DNA of 52,104 nt from Nemertoderma westbladi (lineage: Eukaryota; Xenacoelomorpha; Nemertodermatida; Nemertodermatidae), in the NCBI GenBank assembly GCA_032718475.1, contig JAUCBJ010003655.1:1-52104 (forward strand), written 5' to 3'. Positions 1 through 10,753 of the stretch are shown one piece after another. A model generated the notes under the pieces. The model was not told the DNA's origin. It did no database searches and saw only the letters and a program-made list of their open reading frames with translations. The stretch's first letter is position 1. Every line of letters begins with the position of its first letter. The translations under genes and the position numbers were made by a program.

Positions 1-359
1 TTTTTGAGAATGCAAACAAATTTTAAAAAATTTGCTATACACTGTAAACTATATACTTTTGGATTTCGTTTATTGTTTTGGTTATAGCCTTCCACTGTAA
101 CCAATCTGTTTCCTTTCCATCAACTGGTAATTAACAGTAATTAGCGTAAATAATGATCAAAGGAGCAGTGCACGCTATTTCTAACCAAACTCTAACTAAT
201 GTCATTAGAACAGTTTCTGGTTACAGGTTACAGTACATGCCAAATTACATAATATTAAATTACTTAATATTTATGTAACTGTAAACTGTTATAATATCAT
301 TAATATTTTGGCCATTAATATATTCTGCAAGAGTAAACCTGAAATATCAATGTTTTCAT
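1..359. other. AT-rich flank without recognisable gene
   Basis: This AT-rich sequence has no open frame of useful length and no motif I recognise. Nothing in it matches the inverted-duplication arms that begin further right. Confidence 0.6.
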
Positions 360-853
360 ATTTTTTACATAATTTCAAAAATATTTGACCAATAAATATT
401 TGACCTTCTTACATTCTGTTGGTAGCTAATTTTTGTTTTTTTTTAATGGCTAGTACTTTTCTAGCTATTAAAAAAAATATTGAAAAAAATTCTTACATTA
501 TTGAGTCATGTGGTAGCTAGTATTTTTATACAGTACAATAATAGTATACTAGCTAGTGTTTTTTTTATTTGGTTTCTCATAATCTATTATATTCATATCT
601 ATTCTAGAATATCTTGATGCTATGAAAATTACGCCTAACTTTTTACATAGATTTTTTTTTTCGAAAATAACTTTTTTTCTAGCTAGTAAATACAGTAGTA
701 CTAGCTAGTAAAAAAATTAGAAAACTAGCTATTATCTGAATGTCAGAAGGTCAAATAATAGTTCTGGAAGAAAAAAACGTCATGATAAAATCCATTTTCA
801 TAGTAAAAAAAATTGTCAAAAAGTGGGTACCCACACCCAGGCCATACTAATGC
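360..853. repeat. diverged copy of foldback element family
   Basis: The stretch repeats the modules of the complete foldback element at 3181-4388: TTTGACC before a TTCTGACAG-like block, then GTAGCTAGT and long T or A runs, mirrored as CTAGCTATT and GTCAGAAGGTCAAA. The right end near 820-853 carries a damaged version of the family terminus (GTGGGTACCCAC followed by a CATACTAATGCC-like end). The left end is not clear. It lies just downstream of the cold-shock-like gene on the minus strand. Confidence 0.55.
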
Positions 854-949
854 CAAATAAACATCCAACAAACTCAATTTAACTGTATTTTCCATTAGAA
901 AATTTAGATTACTCATGTGCACGTATCGTATATGACTCTCCTTTTCCAT

Positions 950-3142
950 TTAAATTACCCGCACCCATGTTGCTATCCTTTGTTTTTTTATTTCGTCAAA
1001 TCGGAACCGAAATTGAACGGTTTTCCTTCCTAACGTTCTCTCTTCATTCTTAATTTTTTCAATCATTTCATGATTCACTAATATTGCGTAACATCGGCAC
1101 AGTTCCTTCTCATCAATTATCGGAATTATGGATGCGTAATATTCTGCGTCATAATTGAGTAAGGTACTACAGTACATGCCAGTATATATTCTTTCCTCAT
1201 GCAAGTTATGGGCATCTTCAATATTGTGTGGTTTGTTTTCTTCAATACTATTTGTGTTCCTGTTAACCATCCGTGCGGCCCTGCATTTAAAGTCACCCTC
1301 CACAGTAACCACTAAGGCTTCTGCTTCTCTGATCTGTAAATAATAAGCATGGATCTGGAATCTAACCAAATCATCATGATTCAGCTTCTTTTGGTGTCCA
1401 TTAATGTGCATGTTAGAAGGCACAGTTAAGAAAGAATAACAACGGCAAAGTGGCAATTCGCTAATTATTGGTACAGTAAACCAATAACTATTATTCGAAA
1501 CTAATTGCACTTGTCCTTTGTATGTTTTACCATCCTCTATCATATCATACTTATCTGTTTGCCTTTGCACACGTTTGCTTTCTCCATCTTGATTAAGGTT
1601 AATCTTTTTAGCTATCTCGCATGAATCATCATCCTCTATTGAAACACATGTGGCATACCGATAACCATTTGGATTATTATAACTATACTGGAATAGAAGC
1701 TTTCTGTCTTGAATAGACTGGATCCTGCGTCTATTACTAACATGGATGTTACTTTCACGTAAGTATATTGTGTGGCAATCACAAAGTTCCATATTATTGT
1801 TTTTGTCGAATGGAACTATATACCCATGTTTATCTTCATAATTATAGTATATACAACGGCCGGTATAAGTTATGGTCTCCTCTATGTTTGGAAGTTTATA
1901 TCTATCTGGGCCGCAATAATTACATCCTGGAACACTAACCCATGTTGCTCTATAAGCAATTTTATCATTTCTATCTTTTCTAATTTCGCATTGAAATATA
2001 ACAGCGTCACCCTCCTTCAGAATCTTCTTGTATCCATTAATATGGATTTTTGACTGAAGAAAACGCACATCTATCTTACCGATATCCGATTCTATGTACC
2101 CATATTGTTCGACAACATTAAAATAATTACACCATCCATGGTATGTTTTGTTCTCTTCCAATATATCTCTCTGTGGTGGACCCCATTGACTTGGTGGAAC
2201 TTCTGTTTGCATAATAAGAGCGTTTGGGTGTATTTGGGTGGGGGTTTGAAGTCCCGGTTGGATAGTGTTAGGGTATATTGACAACAAGGCCCTCGGTTGC
2301 ATATGGAGAGATGAAAAAACCCCCGGTGGCTTATATGAAAGGGGGAGATATAATCCCTCCTGGTTGCATATAGGTAGTTGGAAGCTCCCCCTGTAGCATG
2401 ACTGGAGTTGGGGCTCATGAGATTGCATGAGAGGAGTTGGAGGCTCTCGTGGTTGAATAACTGGTGTTTGAAGCCATCCCGATTGCATGCTGGGAGATAG
2501 AAGCCCACCTGGAAGTGTACAGGGAGCTGGTGGCTCTCGCTCTCTTGGTTGCATATATGGGGTTGGGAGCCTTCCTTGTGGCATGATGGGAGATAGAAGC
2601 CCTTCTGGTTGTATATAGGTAGTTGGACGCTCTTCCGGTTGCATAGCGGGAGTTGGAAGCCATCCTGATTGTATGAGGGGAGTTGGAAGCCATCCTGATT
2701 GTATGAGGGGAGTTGGAGGCTCTCGTGGTTGTATAAGGGGAGCTGGTGGCACTCGCTCTCTTGGTTGCATGTATGGGGTTAGTAGCCCTGCTGGTTGTAT
2801 ATAGGTAGTTGGATGCTCTGCTGGTTGTATAAGGGGAGTTGGAAGCCATCCTGATTGCATGAGGGGAGTTGGAGACTCTCCTGGTTGTATAAGGGAAGCT
2901 GGTGGCCCTCGCTCTCTTGGTTGCATGTATGGGGTTAGTAGCCCTGCTGGTTGTATATAGCTAGTTAGAGGCTCTGTTGGTTGCATAAGGGGAGTTAGAA
3001 GGCCTCCCCGTTGCATATAGGGATTATGATGCTGTTCCGGTTGCATAGGGGGACCTGATGGCTCTCGCTCTCTTGGTTGCATATATGGGATTGGGGGGCC
3101 TCCTGGTTGCAAAAGGGGAATTTGATGCACTTTTCTTGGCAT
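950..3142 (-). CDS. Pro-rich repeat protein with four cold-shock-like repeats
   Basis: This single-exon ORF encodes 730 residues and starts at an ATG shared with its paralogue at 41094 (both begin MPR). Residues 1 to about 310 are a tandem array of 10-20-residue Pro-rich units built on MQPRERxPPAP, LIQPGEPPTP and YIQPAGLLTP. Residues about 330-730 hold four related modules starting at about 330, 420, 540 and 650, each opening with a TYxG or IYTG strand. The first reads like a cold-shock domain (YFNVVEQYGYI, then a GD-V-F-x-CEI strand and a final AxxV strand). Modules 2-4 are more diverged and share a CRCY/CDCH Cys pair. Cold-shock/OB folds normally bind single-stranded nucleic acid, so RNA binding is my inference. 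No signal peptide or membrane segment is visible. Conservation of a long frame in two diverged copies argues for a real gene; the combination is not one I know. Confidence 0.7.
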   Translation of the reverse strand: MPRKVHQIPLLQPGGPPIPYMQPREREPSGPPMQPEQHHNPYMQRGGLLTPLMQPTEPLTSYIQPAGLLTPYMQPRERGPPASLIQPGESPTPLMQSGWLPTPLIQPAEHPTTYIQPAGLLTPYMQPRERVPPAPLIQPREPPTPLIQSGWLPTPLIQSGWLPTPAMQPEERPTTYIQPEGLLSPIMPQGRLPTPYMQPREREPPAPCTLPGGLLSPSMQSGWLQTPVIQPREPPTPLMQSHEPQLQSCYRGSFQLPICNQEGLYLPLSYKPPGVFSSLHMQPRALLSIYPNTIQPGLQTPTQIHPNALIMQTEVPPSQWGPPQRDILEENKTYHGWCNYFNVVEQYGYIESDIGKIDVRFLQSKIHINGYKKILKEGDAVIFQCEIRKDRNDKIAYRATWVSVPGCNYCGPDRYKLPNIEETITYTGRCIYYNYEDKHGYIVPFDKNNNMELCDCHTIYLRESNIHVSNRRRIQSIQDRKLLFQYSYNNPNGYRYATCVSIEDDDSCEIAKKINLNQDGESKRVQRQTDKYDMIEDGKTYKGQVQLVSNNSYWFTVPIISELPLCRCYSFLTVPSNMHINGHQKKLNHDDLVRFQIHAYYLQIREAEALVVTVEGDFKCRAARMVNRNTNSIEENKPHNIEDAHNLHEERIYTGMYCSTLLNYDAEYYASIIPIIDEKELCRCYAILVNHEMIEKIKNEERTLGRKTVQFRFRFDEIKKQRIATWVRVI

Positions 3143-3180
3143 AATAATGACAATGTCTTGTAGGACGTAGCACTGGCGAG

Positions 3181-4388
3181 GGCACTACTATGTTTTGGGT
3201 ACCCACTTTTTAAACAAATTTTTTCATATGAAAATGGCTTTTATCATGAGGTTTTTTGTTCTAGAACAAATATTGAACTTTCTGCCAGTACGATGGTAGC
3301 TAGTAATTTTGATTTTGTGTTAGCTAGTACTTTTTATAAGCTATTGAAAAAATTATAATTGAAAAATTGAAAAAAAATTTGACCAACTTTTTTCTTGTAA
3401 AAATGTATTTTATTATGAGGTTTTTTTATCTATAAAAAATATTTGACCTTCTTGACAGTAAGATGGTAGCTAGTACTTTTGATTTTGTGTTAGCTAGTAC
3501 TATTCATTAGCTAGTAAATGTAAGATATACCTGTAATTTAATTCTCAATTATATATTTGCATGGAATAATTTATGAGTCATGGTGTAGCTGGTAATTTTT
3601 ATTTGATAGTCAAAGTAGCTAGTAATTATTCACAAGCTAGTTTTTTATATCTTATACAAAATATAGGCAGATGTCAAAATATAGTTTTTACTTATTTTTT
3701 ATTATTATTACTTATTTATTTAGGCCTATTTTACTTATTACTAGATTTATTTATTTTTTTATTAATTGCGAGAATAAATATGGGTATATGATATGGAAAT
3801 TGTCTAAATAAAAGGGGCACTACAAAATTTCTTTTGTAATTTTAAGATCACTAGCTACCTTTAAAAGCACTACCGGTAGCTACCATAATAAAATATAATA
3901 GCTAACCTCTCTCAGAAGGTGAAAAAATTTATGTTCTAGAACAAAAAACCATCTTGATATTATCCATTAACATGGTCCAAAATATTATTTTCTAATTTTA
4001 AGATCACTAGCTACCTTTAAAAACACTAGCTACTATAAATACTACTATTTTAAATACTACTAAACTACCGGTACTATTTTAATAAAAAATAATAGGTAAC
4101 CTCTCTCAGAAGGTGAAATTTATGTTCTAGAACGAAAAACATCATGATAATATCCAATAACATGGTAAAAAAATTGATCAAAAATTAGGTACCGGTACCA
4201 AAAATTTGGTTTTGTAATTTTAAAAACAGTAGCTACCAAAAGAAATCACTAGCTATCATAAAAAAAACAATAGCTAACGTCTAACAGAAGATGACATTAA
4301 TGTTCTAAAACAAAAAACCTCAAGATAATAGCCATTAACATTGTCAAATAAATGGTCAAAAAGTGGGTACCCATAACATAGTAGTACC
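3181..4388. mobile_element. foldback-type element with 8-bp target duplication
   Basis: The ends are GGCACTACTATG and CATAGTAGTACC, followed inward by GGGTACCCA-type sequence on both sides. CTGGCGAG directly flanks the element at 3173-3180 and 4389-4396. The right duplication arm (about 41061-41068) has a single CTGGTGAG-like site with nothing inserted, which is the empty site. The interior is made of repeated modules (TTCTAGAAC, TAGCTAGT, ATCATGAGGTTTTTT) in inverted order in the two halves and has no transposase. An 8-bp duplication fits hAT- or Merlin-type mobilisation. Partial relatives lie at about 360-853 and 28379-28500. Confidence 0.8.
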
Positions 4389-4396
4389 CTGGCGAG

Positions 4397-4725
4397 TTAA
4401 TGTGATTCTGTTTGCATAAAGATTGTGCACCTGTGCTAAGAACGGTTGACTTTTGACAGCTTCTTTAAATCAAGCAGCGCATCTTTGAAGTTTGTGTCAA
4501 TTTCACAATTCCAGCCAGCTGACTGATTACGAACAGTAAATATTACTTAACTGAAACATAGGGTAGTTCTCTATTTAATGTATTCCTTATGTTTTAATGT
4601 GGTGTTTATAATATTTCTACACTACCATCAAATTAAAAACAAATGTATCTAAGAAAACTAAACTAATTTTAAATAGTTTATTAGTCTCCATAGATATTAT
4701 CTTGATCAATAATAAGTATCAATAT
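4397..4725 (-). promoter_or_regulatory. conserved 5' flank of the cold-shock-like gene
   Basis: The segment is shared with 40690-41043 in the other arm, including the block around TCACAATTCCAGCCAGCTGA. In the intact right copy it lies directly upstream of the start codon, so it probably holds the promoter and 5' untranslated region. In this left copy the foldback element now separates it from the gene by 1.2 kb. I see no convincing TATA box; the call rests on position and conservation only. Confidence 0.35.
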
Positions 4726-5172
4726 ACAGTACATCATGACCCGTAATATAGTGTCATTTTCTAATGACACGGACCCCCCCCCCCCCCCAGATTTTTCTAC
4801 AAATCTGTATCATATTGCTTGAAATTTTAAACACAACTAGTTCAACTCACCGTCGTTGTTACCATGAAGCCGGAATTTTCGATTTCGTCTTTAAATTTTT
4901 TTATAAGCGTTTTAAAAAAGTGTCTTTTGCGAAATCGCACCCTCCGTATCGTGGCCATTCTTCACGTTAGTCGTACTTTTTCCATATCATTAAACAGCTT
5001 GCGTTGCAAGGATTCAAAATATGTAACAATATCTGAATTTCGTTGAGAAACAGCTGAGATACAGGCGTTCAAAGATTGCAAGAATTATTGTTCGCTGCAT
5101 GCCATTTATTCTATTTAATAAATAGTATAGATAAATAGTAGACAGTACCGAACAACAAGAGTCCCACAAGAA
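4726..5172. other. intergenic, with C15 tract
   Basis: There is no gene I can support here. The stretch holds a run of 15 C at 4774-4788. On the minus strand a good splice-donor-like ACG/GTGAGT occurs near 4843-4850, but no exon can be tied to it. Short plus-strand frames here have no recognisable content. Confidence 0.5.
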
Positions 5173-6585
5173 ATGAAAACAAATAAGTTGGTGCCAGTTC
5201 CCAAGAAGGGCAACGTAACACTCTATGGTTCTTTTCGGGGAATCTCATTGATCTCGATTGCTGCAAAGCTATACAATATAATTCTATTAAATCGCATCAC
5301 GGATCCCATTGAGAGACTGCTCCGTGGAAATCAGAATGGGTTCCGTAAAGGTCGTGGGACCATGGAGCCCATTTTGGCACTTAGAAGGATAATTGAAGAG
5401 TTATCAAAAAAGAAAGACAGGCATCTGGCTGTTATCTTTGTTGACTTCTTCAAGGCCTTTGATTCAGTCTCTTGCTCACGTATGTTCAGCATACTTTCAT
5501 TATATGGGATTCCTGATGAAATTATTGCAGCAATCAGATCAGTATACGATGGTTCGACAACATTTGTGTCTACTGTTGACGGTGACACAGAACCATTTGA
5601 AGTGTTATGGGGCGTCCTCCAAGGAGACACACTTGCACCATTCTTGTTCATAATTGTGGTTGACTATGTTCTACGCATGTCCTTAGATCATTATAATGAT
5701 GATGGGGTGATGATAACTCCAACTACTGGCTCCAGAAGTCGAGGAAATCCTGCCAAGTACCTAACTGATCTAGACTTTGCTGATGACTTAGGAGTACTCT
5801 CAGAATCATTAGAGGGAGCCCAACGGCTCCTCAGCTCATTAGAACATGCTGCTTCTAGTGTTGGTCTTTATATTAACTCCAGAAACACCAAAATTCTGAC
5901 AGTTAACTTTGAAAGTCCTCAGCAAGTCTCTGATCGGATGAGCATAAGCTCAAAGGATGGTATGCTTGAGCATGTGGACGACTTCTGTTACCTGGGATCA
6001 TGGATCCAGAAGTCAGGTGAGGACCTTCGAATACATAAGGGAAAGGCATGGGCAGCCTTGAATAGGCTTTCCAGGATTTGGAAGTCACCGAGAATTAATC
6101 GGAAACTTAAGGTCCGATTATTTAGAGCAGCAGTAGTTCCAGTACTCCTCTATGGGAGTCCATGCTGGGCTCTAACTGCTGAGGACACCAAATCTCTGGA
6201 TGGCACATTCACAAGAATGCTACGCCGGGTTCATTGTGTCAAGTACAATGCACACATCTCCAACCAGACACTATATAACATTGGAGGTGTCCCATTGGTT
6301 CCCCCAAGCTTGACACTAGAACAAAATCGCCTCCGCTTTGCAGGACATTGCTTTCGCCGTGAGGACCAGCCAGTGCATAATCTTGTACTTTGGCAGCCTC
6401 ATGGAGTGTATAAGCATGGTGGACAGCCCATGACTTTCTTGAGACGCATCTTAAAGGACACTGGCCTTGAAGATGCGGATGATCTAGCAAATGTCATGGG
6501 TGATAGGGGGTTGTGGCGGTGCAATTTTGTCGATAAGCCGGCACAGCATTCTTAAAAATGCAGCTGCAATGTAGCATGCCGATCC
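5173..6585 (+). pseudogene. 5'-truncated RTE-like LINE, reverse transcriptase ORF
   Basis: An uninterrupted 460-residue ORF begins inside the reverse-transcriptase domain, with no endonuclease upstream. Motifs in order are LVPVPKKGN and RGISLISIAAK (residues 7-33), FVDFFKAFDSV with the catalytic Asp at about 91, GVLQGDTLAPFLF at about 148-159, and DLDFADD with the Asp pair at about 204-205. The C-terminal part has the SPCWALTAED...RMLRR and RLRFAGHCFRR pattern usual in RTE-type elements. The catalytic residues survive, but the copy is dead because its 5' half is missing. The (TAG)n run at its 3' end fits the microsatellite tails of RTE elements. It lies in the spacer between the duplicated arms. 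Clade is likely RTE but not proven. Confidence 0.75.
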
Positions 6586-6608
6586 TAGTAGTAGTAGTAG
6601 TAGTAGTA
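6586..6608 (+). repeat. (TAG)n microsatellite tail of LINE
   Basis: Seven to eight TAG units directly follow the LINE 3' sequence. RTE-type elements often end in short tandem repeats instead of poly(A), so this probably marks the element's 3' end. Confidence 0.7.
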
Positions 6609-6978
6609 TCTAATAAATACACAAAATTCTAGAACGTGTTATTTATTATCTGTGGGAGTGTTTCCCCCCCCCCCCCCCCCCCCCCCCGCTGCTGTTACTT
6701 TCCTCTCCCAAGAGGTTTGACCTATAACCTCTATTGTGTGGTTCTCTTTGGGACCGTGTGTTGTCCCCGTTTATTGGGGGTGATACGAGGTTAATTGGGA
6801 ATTGACCTCGTATCCCCAATATTGCTAAAAGGCGCCACTTCCCAACTTTATGGGGGTTATGTGAGGCGGAATTGAATCCGCTCACACCTCGTGTCTACTC
6901 TCAGCAGGGACCTGCAGCAGATCCTGATGGTCACCTTACTGTATGTGTCAACATCGATGATCCCGACATACTGTAATG
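6609..6978. other. non-coding, with C24 tract
   Basis: A run of 24 C occupies 6664-6687. Downstream sequence to 6978 has a different, less AT-rich composition than its surroundings and probably belongs to the same old gag-bearing element as the next feature. No ORF can be supported. Confidence 0.4.
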
Positions 6979-7252
6979 ATGGACTCGATACTTAACACCC
7001 TACAAGTCCACCTGCAGTCAAAATGCACCATTGTGATAGATGGAATCCGATTCCATGACCGCAAACAGGGTCCTAATGAGTCCTTCGATGTGTACCGGAT
7101 TGCGCTCGAAGAAATTGCAGATGCTGTGGAACTCTGTGATCACTGCTGAAACTGTAAGATCATCACACAGATTTTGGTCAGAATCCACAGCTCCAAAACG
7201 AGCACAGAACTCCTCATGGGCTTTCCACAGCCCACATTGGATGACTGTGTGT
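6979..7252 (+). pseudogene. LTR-retrotransposon gag-like fragment
   Basis: Read from 6979, one frame gives a gag-like pattern: RKQGPNESFDVYRIALEEIA, then an ELCDHC segment, then KIITQILVRI and TELLMGFPQPTLDDC. This matches the order found in Ty3/gypsy-type capsid regions (Q-x-pGEs, CeF, i-D-xIv-gI, LL, tL). One in-frame TGA follows CDHC near 7146 and a second ends the frame at about 7252. No protease or polymerase follows, so it is a scrap. The assignment is by pattern only. Confidence 0.45.
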
Positions 7253-7711
7253 GAATCGCACAAACAATGGAAGCAAGTGAGCGCATCGAATCGATTATCA
7301 GCAGGGGATGACAGACAGTACTAATAGACCTAAACTAGGAGCACAGTTCACCTCACACCACCCTTATCATTCTCGATTCAATATCAGTCTGTCAGTATGT
7401 CCTAACTCTGTAACTGCCCAAATGCATTAAAATTAATAAAAATATATATATCAATTAATACCAAAGTTGCTACCAGTGGGCCAGGTTGGAATTTATGTAG
7501 AATTATTACCACTATTATTATACCAGTCAGCCAGTATGTCTGTCTGTATGTTTAAAAAAATGTTCGCTCGCCTCGCTCGCGTTTTTGTCCAGCTCATATT
7601 CATTATTCAAATATCCCTACTACTGAATCTGTTTATTACAGTATTCACATAAGCCTACTGTATAACAGTAGGAAATAAGTCAACGTAAAAAGTAAGCAAA
7701 AAGTAGGCAAT
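7253..7711. other. no gene recognised
   Basis: The sequence holds short frames without recognisable content, an AT-rich stretch near 7430-7460 and the short internal repeat CTCGCTCGC near 7565-7580. Confidence 0.5.
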
Positions 7712-7906
7712 GTAAAGGCTATTGTAACAGGTGGTCGCAGCGCATTGGTTATGGCTATAGCCAAACACATTGTGGAGGCAGGTGGTCAAGTCTGCCTCTA
7801 GGATTTCGCAGAAGGGGAAGATTCTCTTAAAAGTGACATTGCAAACCTCAATGAAGGCAAACCCAAACCTGTGGACTGCCTGTTTTGCACTCCCACACTG
7901 TGGTAG
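7712..7906 (+). pseudogene. short-chain dehydrogenase N-terminal fragment
   Basis: One frame reads KAIVTGGRSALVMAIAKHIV followed by EAGGQVCL, a TAG stop at 7799-7801, then DFAEGEDSLKSDIANLNEG. This is the first beta-alpha-beta unit of an SDR-type Rossmann fold. The usual TGxxxGxG glycine motif appears as TGGRSALV, so the later glycines are lost. Only about 65 codons remain and a second stop closes the frame. It may be one decayed exon or a piece of a retrocopy. SDR membership is fairly secure; the subfamily is not determinable. Confidence 0.6.
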
Positions 7907-7971
7907 TATGGATAAACCGACAGATTGAGCATTGAACAGTCAGTCAGTCAGTCATGTCAATCAAGCAGCCA

Positions 7972-7994
7972 TCTCTCTCTCTCTCTCTCTCTCT
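7972..7994 (+). repeat. (TC)n microsatellite
   Basis: A clean dinucleotide run just upstream of the LINE at 8146. A short CAGT repeat precedes it at about 7939-7953. Confidence 0.9.
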
Positions 7995-8145
7995 ACCTCT
8001 CCCTGTGTGTGTAATGCTCCATGTGCTCTGTAGAATGTCTGCAGTGCACACAAGACACCACGTCCATATCATACCATAGGTTTGTAAGCTGTAACCGTTA
8101 TTTAAACCTGACCGCCAACTGTAGTAATTATATATAGAATTCATT

Positions 8146-8733
8146 ATGGTATCCTCGAACGAGGGTATATTTGTGACTTGTTATTTTCCTCCAACTACAA
8201 GTTTAACTGATTTTATAGATGGTGTTTTATATATTTTCGATGCTATTCCAATGAACTTTGATGGGTCTGTAACCATAGGTGGTGATTTTAATGCGAGACA
8301 AGATATTGAGCCTACTTCCAAAGCTCTGGCTCTTGAAATCCTGATGGAGGACTTCAATCTAGTTATGCAAAATGACCCATCTGAGCCAACATATGTTTGT
8401 AATGGATCGTCAGTAATCGATTTGATTTTTGCAAGTAAACAGTCAATCAATATAAGTGTAAGGCCTGATGACATTCGTAAACATTGTATTATTAGTTCAG
8501 TTTGGAAGCGGGAGACAGGAAGGCAGCCTACAAACGGGGCCCAATCTGTTCCTCATTCGCGTAAAGTAGATACTGATAAGCTTCTGCAAGATGGTCGACT
8601 AGAAACTATCAATGATTTTCTTATGGATAAGAACGTCGACGACGCCTACGACCTTTTAGTTGAATCCATCATCGACTCATCTCCTAAAATTACGGTAAAA
8701 AGTAAGTTCTCAAAGAGATGGTTTGATAAATAA
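8146..8733 (+). pseudogene. LINE endonuclease domain, C-terminal part
   Basis: The 195-residue ORF starts within an APE-type endonuclease domain. It shows TIGGDFNAR (the GDFN motif, about residues 45-53) and SSVIDLIFAS (about 89-98), with a diverged KHCII where a DH-P-V motif is expected. The N-terminal half is missing, so the element is 5'-truncated. The frame closes with a TAA and the reverse-transcriptase ORF resumes downstream in another frame, showing decay. It belongs to the same element as the ORFs up to 10647. Confidence 0.75.
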
Positions 8734-8861
8734 TGCTACGATAAGCGCAAAGATGTTTACTATTAAGCCATGCAGTCAAAAATGATTCATCATTACTAGA
8801 CCAGCTCCGCGTTCAAAAACAGCAGTACAAAGACCTTTTAAAATGTAAACAGAAGAGTTAT

Positions 8862-10647
8862 TTGCTGCTAAAAGAAGAAAAGCTCATTCAAGAAGCCGAG
8901 GAGAAACCATATCTATGGGCTAAGAAGAAAAACCAAGAACAAAGTTGTCCAATTGATTTAAAGACTTGGGAAACACATTTTGAGAATATCTACAATCCCG
9001 AAGGTGAAACTTCATTAAGCAAAGATAGCGAAAGTGAAGCTGAGGCCGAATGTGTTGAAGAACCTCCCTTCTCTATGGAAGAGGTAGAAGAAATAATAAA
9101 GGGGAAACCAAGTAATAAATCGGGTGATCCAGATAAAGTATATTATGAGTCATTAAAATCGTCATTACCAGTAACTCTCCTTCTAGTGACAACTTTGTTA
9201 AATGTCTGTTTACAAACAGGTACCCTAGTAAATAAATGGAAGAACAGTGTAATTAAGGTATTATATAAAGACAAAGGCTCAAGATCGGATCCTGATTGCT
9301 ATCGTGGAATTGCACTTTTGTACAATATGTTTAAGATATTCACCAGTTTAGTAGAGAAGCGTTTGCGTTTACGAGTGTCTAATAAGCTCCCATCAGAACA
9401 ATATGGATTTATGCCGGGCAAGTCCACTATAATGGCATTAACCAAGTTCATTAACTTCTAAACTGTCTCGACCAAGATCGCCGCCATTGTATGCAGTTTA
9501 CGTTGACTTTCGTAAAGCTTTTGACAGTGTACCGCGTAAGTTACTTCTGTACAAGCTCTATTATCATTTCAATATTCGTGGAAGCCTCTACAGAATAATT
9601 AAAGCCATTTTGTCAACAAATTTTATTAGAATATATGATGGACTGCGGTTATCTAAGATTATAGCCCAGATACGGGGATTGGCACAGGGTGAATGTCTCA
9701 GTCCTTTATTGTTTGTGATTTTCATTTCTGATATTGTTGGTTTTGTTAGAGAAGCAGTACGGAAAATAGGCGAAGTTGTAATATTGCTGTTTGCTGATGA
9801 CCTTATATTTTACGCCCATACTAGAGAAGAAATTCAAGCCACATTAGACGCTCTTTGGGATTGGACACAAGCAAATGGTCTTGAAGTTAATTTGGATAAA
9901 ACTGCTATTATGAAGTTTCGACGAGGTGGGAAGTTGTGTCTAAACGATACATTTTACTTAAATGGAAAACTAGTCAAAATAGTAAATAACTACAAGTATC
10001 TTGGAATGATTTTTCAACCGTCCCTATCGTTTACCAAACATTGTGTTGCAGTCACTTGTAAATGTTTAAAAGCAATCCATTCCATACACGATCCGCACTT
10101 ATTGTCAGTATCGACAGCTATGCACTTATTTTCTATTAAGATTGTACTGGTCATAACATATGGTTTACGAGTAATATGGCCCCATTTGAAATCCAGTGAT
10201 ATGGAAACTTTAGATAAAATTAAAACAGTCTATCTGAAGAAGACTCTATCAGTTTCAAAATTTAGTAAAAATCGCCTAGTCTACGCATTGGCTCAGGAAC
10301 CTCCATTGACACTGGAGTTGGTGGACAAGTTAAATCTTCCACTCACAACAGAGTTTAATATCTATCACAGTAATATTAATGAAAAACTCGACGACATCCA
10401 AAGTGAATTTTGGTCTTTAGGACTCCACTCTGATCGAAGTTGGGCAAACTCGAACCAAAGGTCTCGACAAATTCTCTCACGTTTAGCAATGCACGGATAC
10501 CATCACCATATTTGCTCGACAGGGCGTTTTCACGAAGCCTCTAGTAGTTGCTGTTGTAGACTCTGTGGCGAGCCTGCGTCGCAGTACCATCTCATATCTT
10601 GTAGAGCGAACTCTAAAAGTTTATATTATTACAGCAATCTTAATTAA
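8862..10647 (+). pseudogene. LINE reverse transcriptase with C-terminal zinc motif
   Basis: Two ORFs in different frames (8862-9461 and 9487-10647) make up one reverse transcriptase. The first carries the N-terminal fingers (WKNSVIKVLYKDKG, CYRGIALL, LPSEQYGFMPGKST). The second carries VYVDFRKAFDSVP, GLAQGECLSPLLF and LLFADDLIFYA, so the three catalytic Asp remain. The C-terminus ends in a CCHC motif (CRLCGEPASQYHLISC) like that of several LINE clades. The break near 9460-9486 is a small frameshift. Together with the endonuclease piece it forms an APE-type LINE; I cannot name the clade. Confidence 0.8.
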
Positions 10648-10753
10648 TCGTGCGTAATCTCTTCGTAATACCATATGCATTAGGTGAAATTTTGTACCTT
10701 GTTTTTTACTGTACCAATATTTTTGGTTTAATAAATTATATTAAATTATAAAG
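10648..10753 (+). other. LINE 3' end with AATAAA
   Basis: A short untranslated tail runs from the RT stop to an AATAAA near 10730, followed by an AT-rich end. Beyond about 10753 the sequence becomes Copia reverse transcriptase on the opposite strand, so this is the LINE-Copia junction. Confidence 0.6.

Larger units (their letters stand above)
899..4725 (-). repeat. left arm of large inverted duplication
   Basis: The reverse complement of this arm aligns by eye with 40690-43227: the whole coding region 950-3142, a short 3' flank ending at about 899, and about 330 bases of 5' flank up to about 4725. The arms point away from each other with about 36 kb of mostly transposon sequence between. The left arm is longer because a 1.2-kb foldback element (3181-4388) sits in its 5' flank. 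The outer ends show no obvious terminal repeat or target duplication, so a segmental inverted duplication is more likely than one giant transposon. Confidence 0.75.

Noticed and set aside
2415-2849. Second protein (144 residues, Ser/Thr/Tyr-rich) overlapping the Pro-rich region
   Set aside because: It is the same repeat read in another frame. Units are multiples of three, so all frames stay open; the matching shadow appears in the other copy.
4843-5000. First exon of the cold-shock-like gene with a GTGAGT donor on the minus strand
   Set aside because: The donor looks good but lies outside the conserved 5' flank, and no acceptor can be paired with it.
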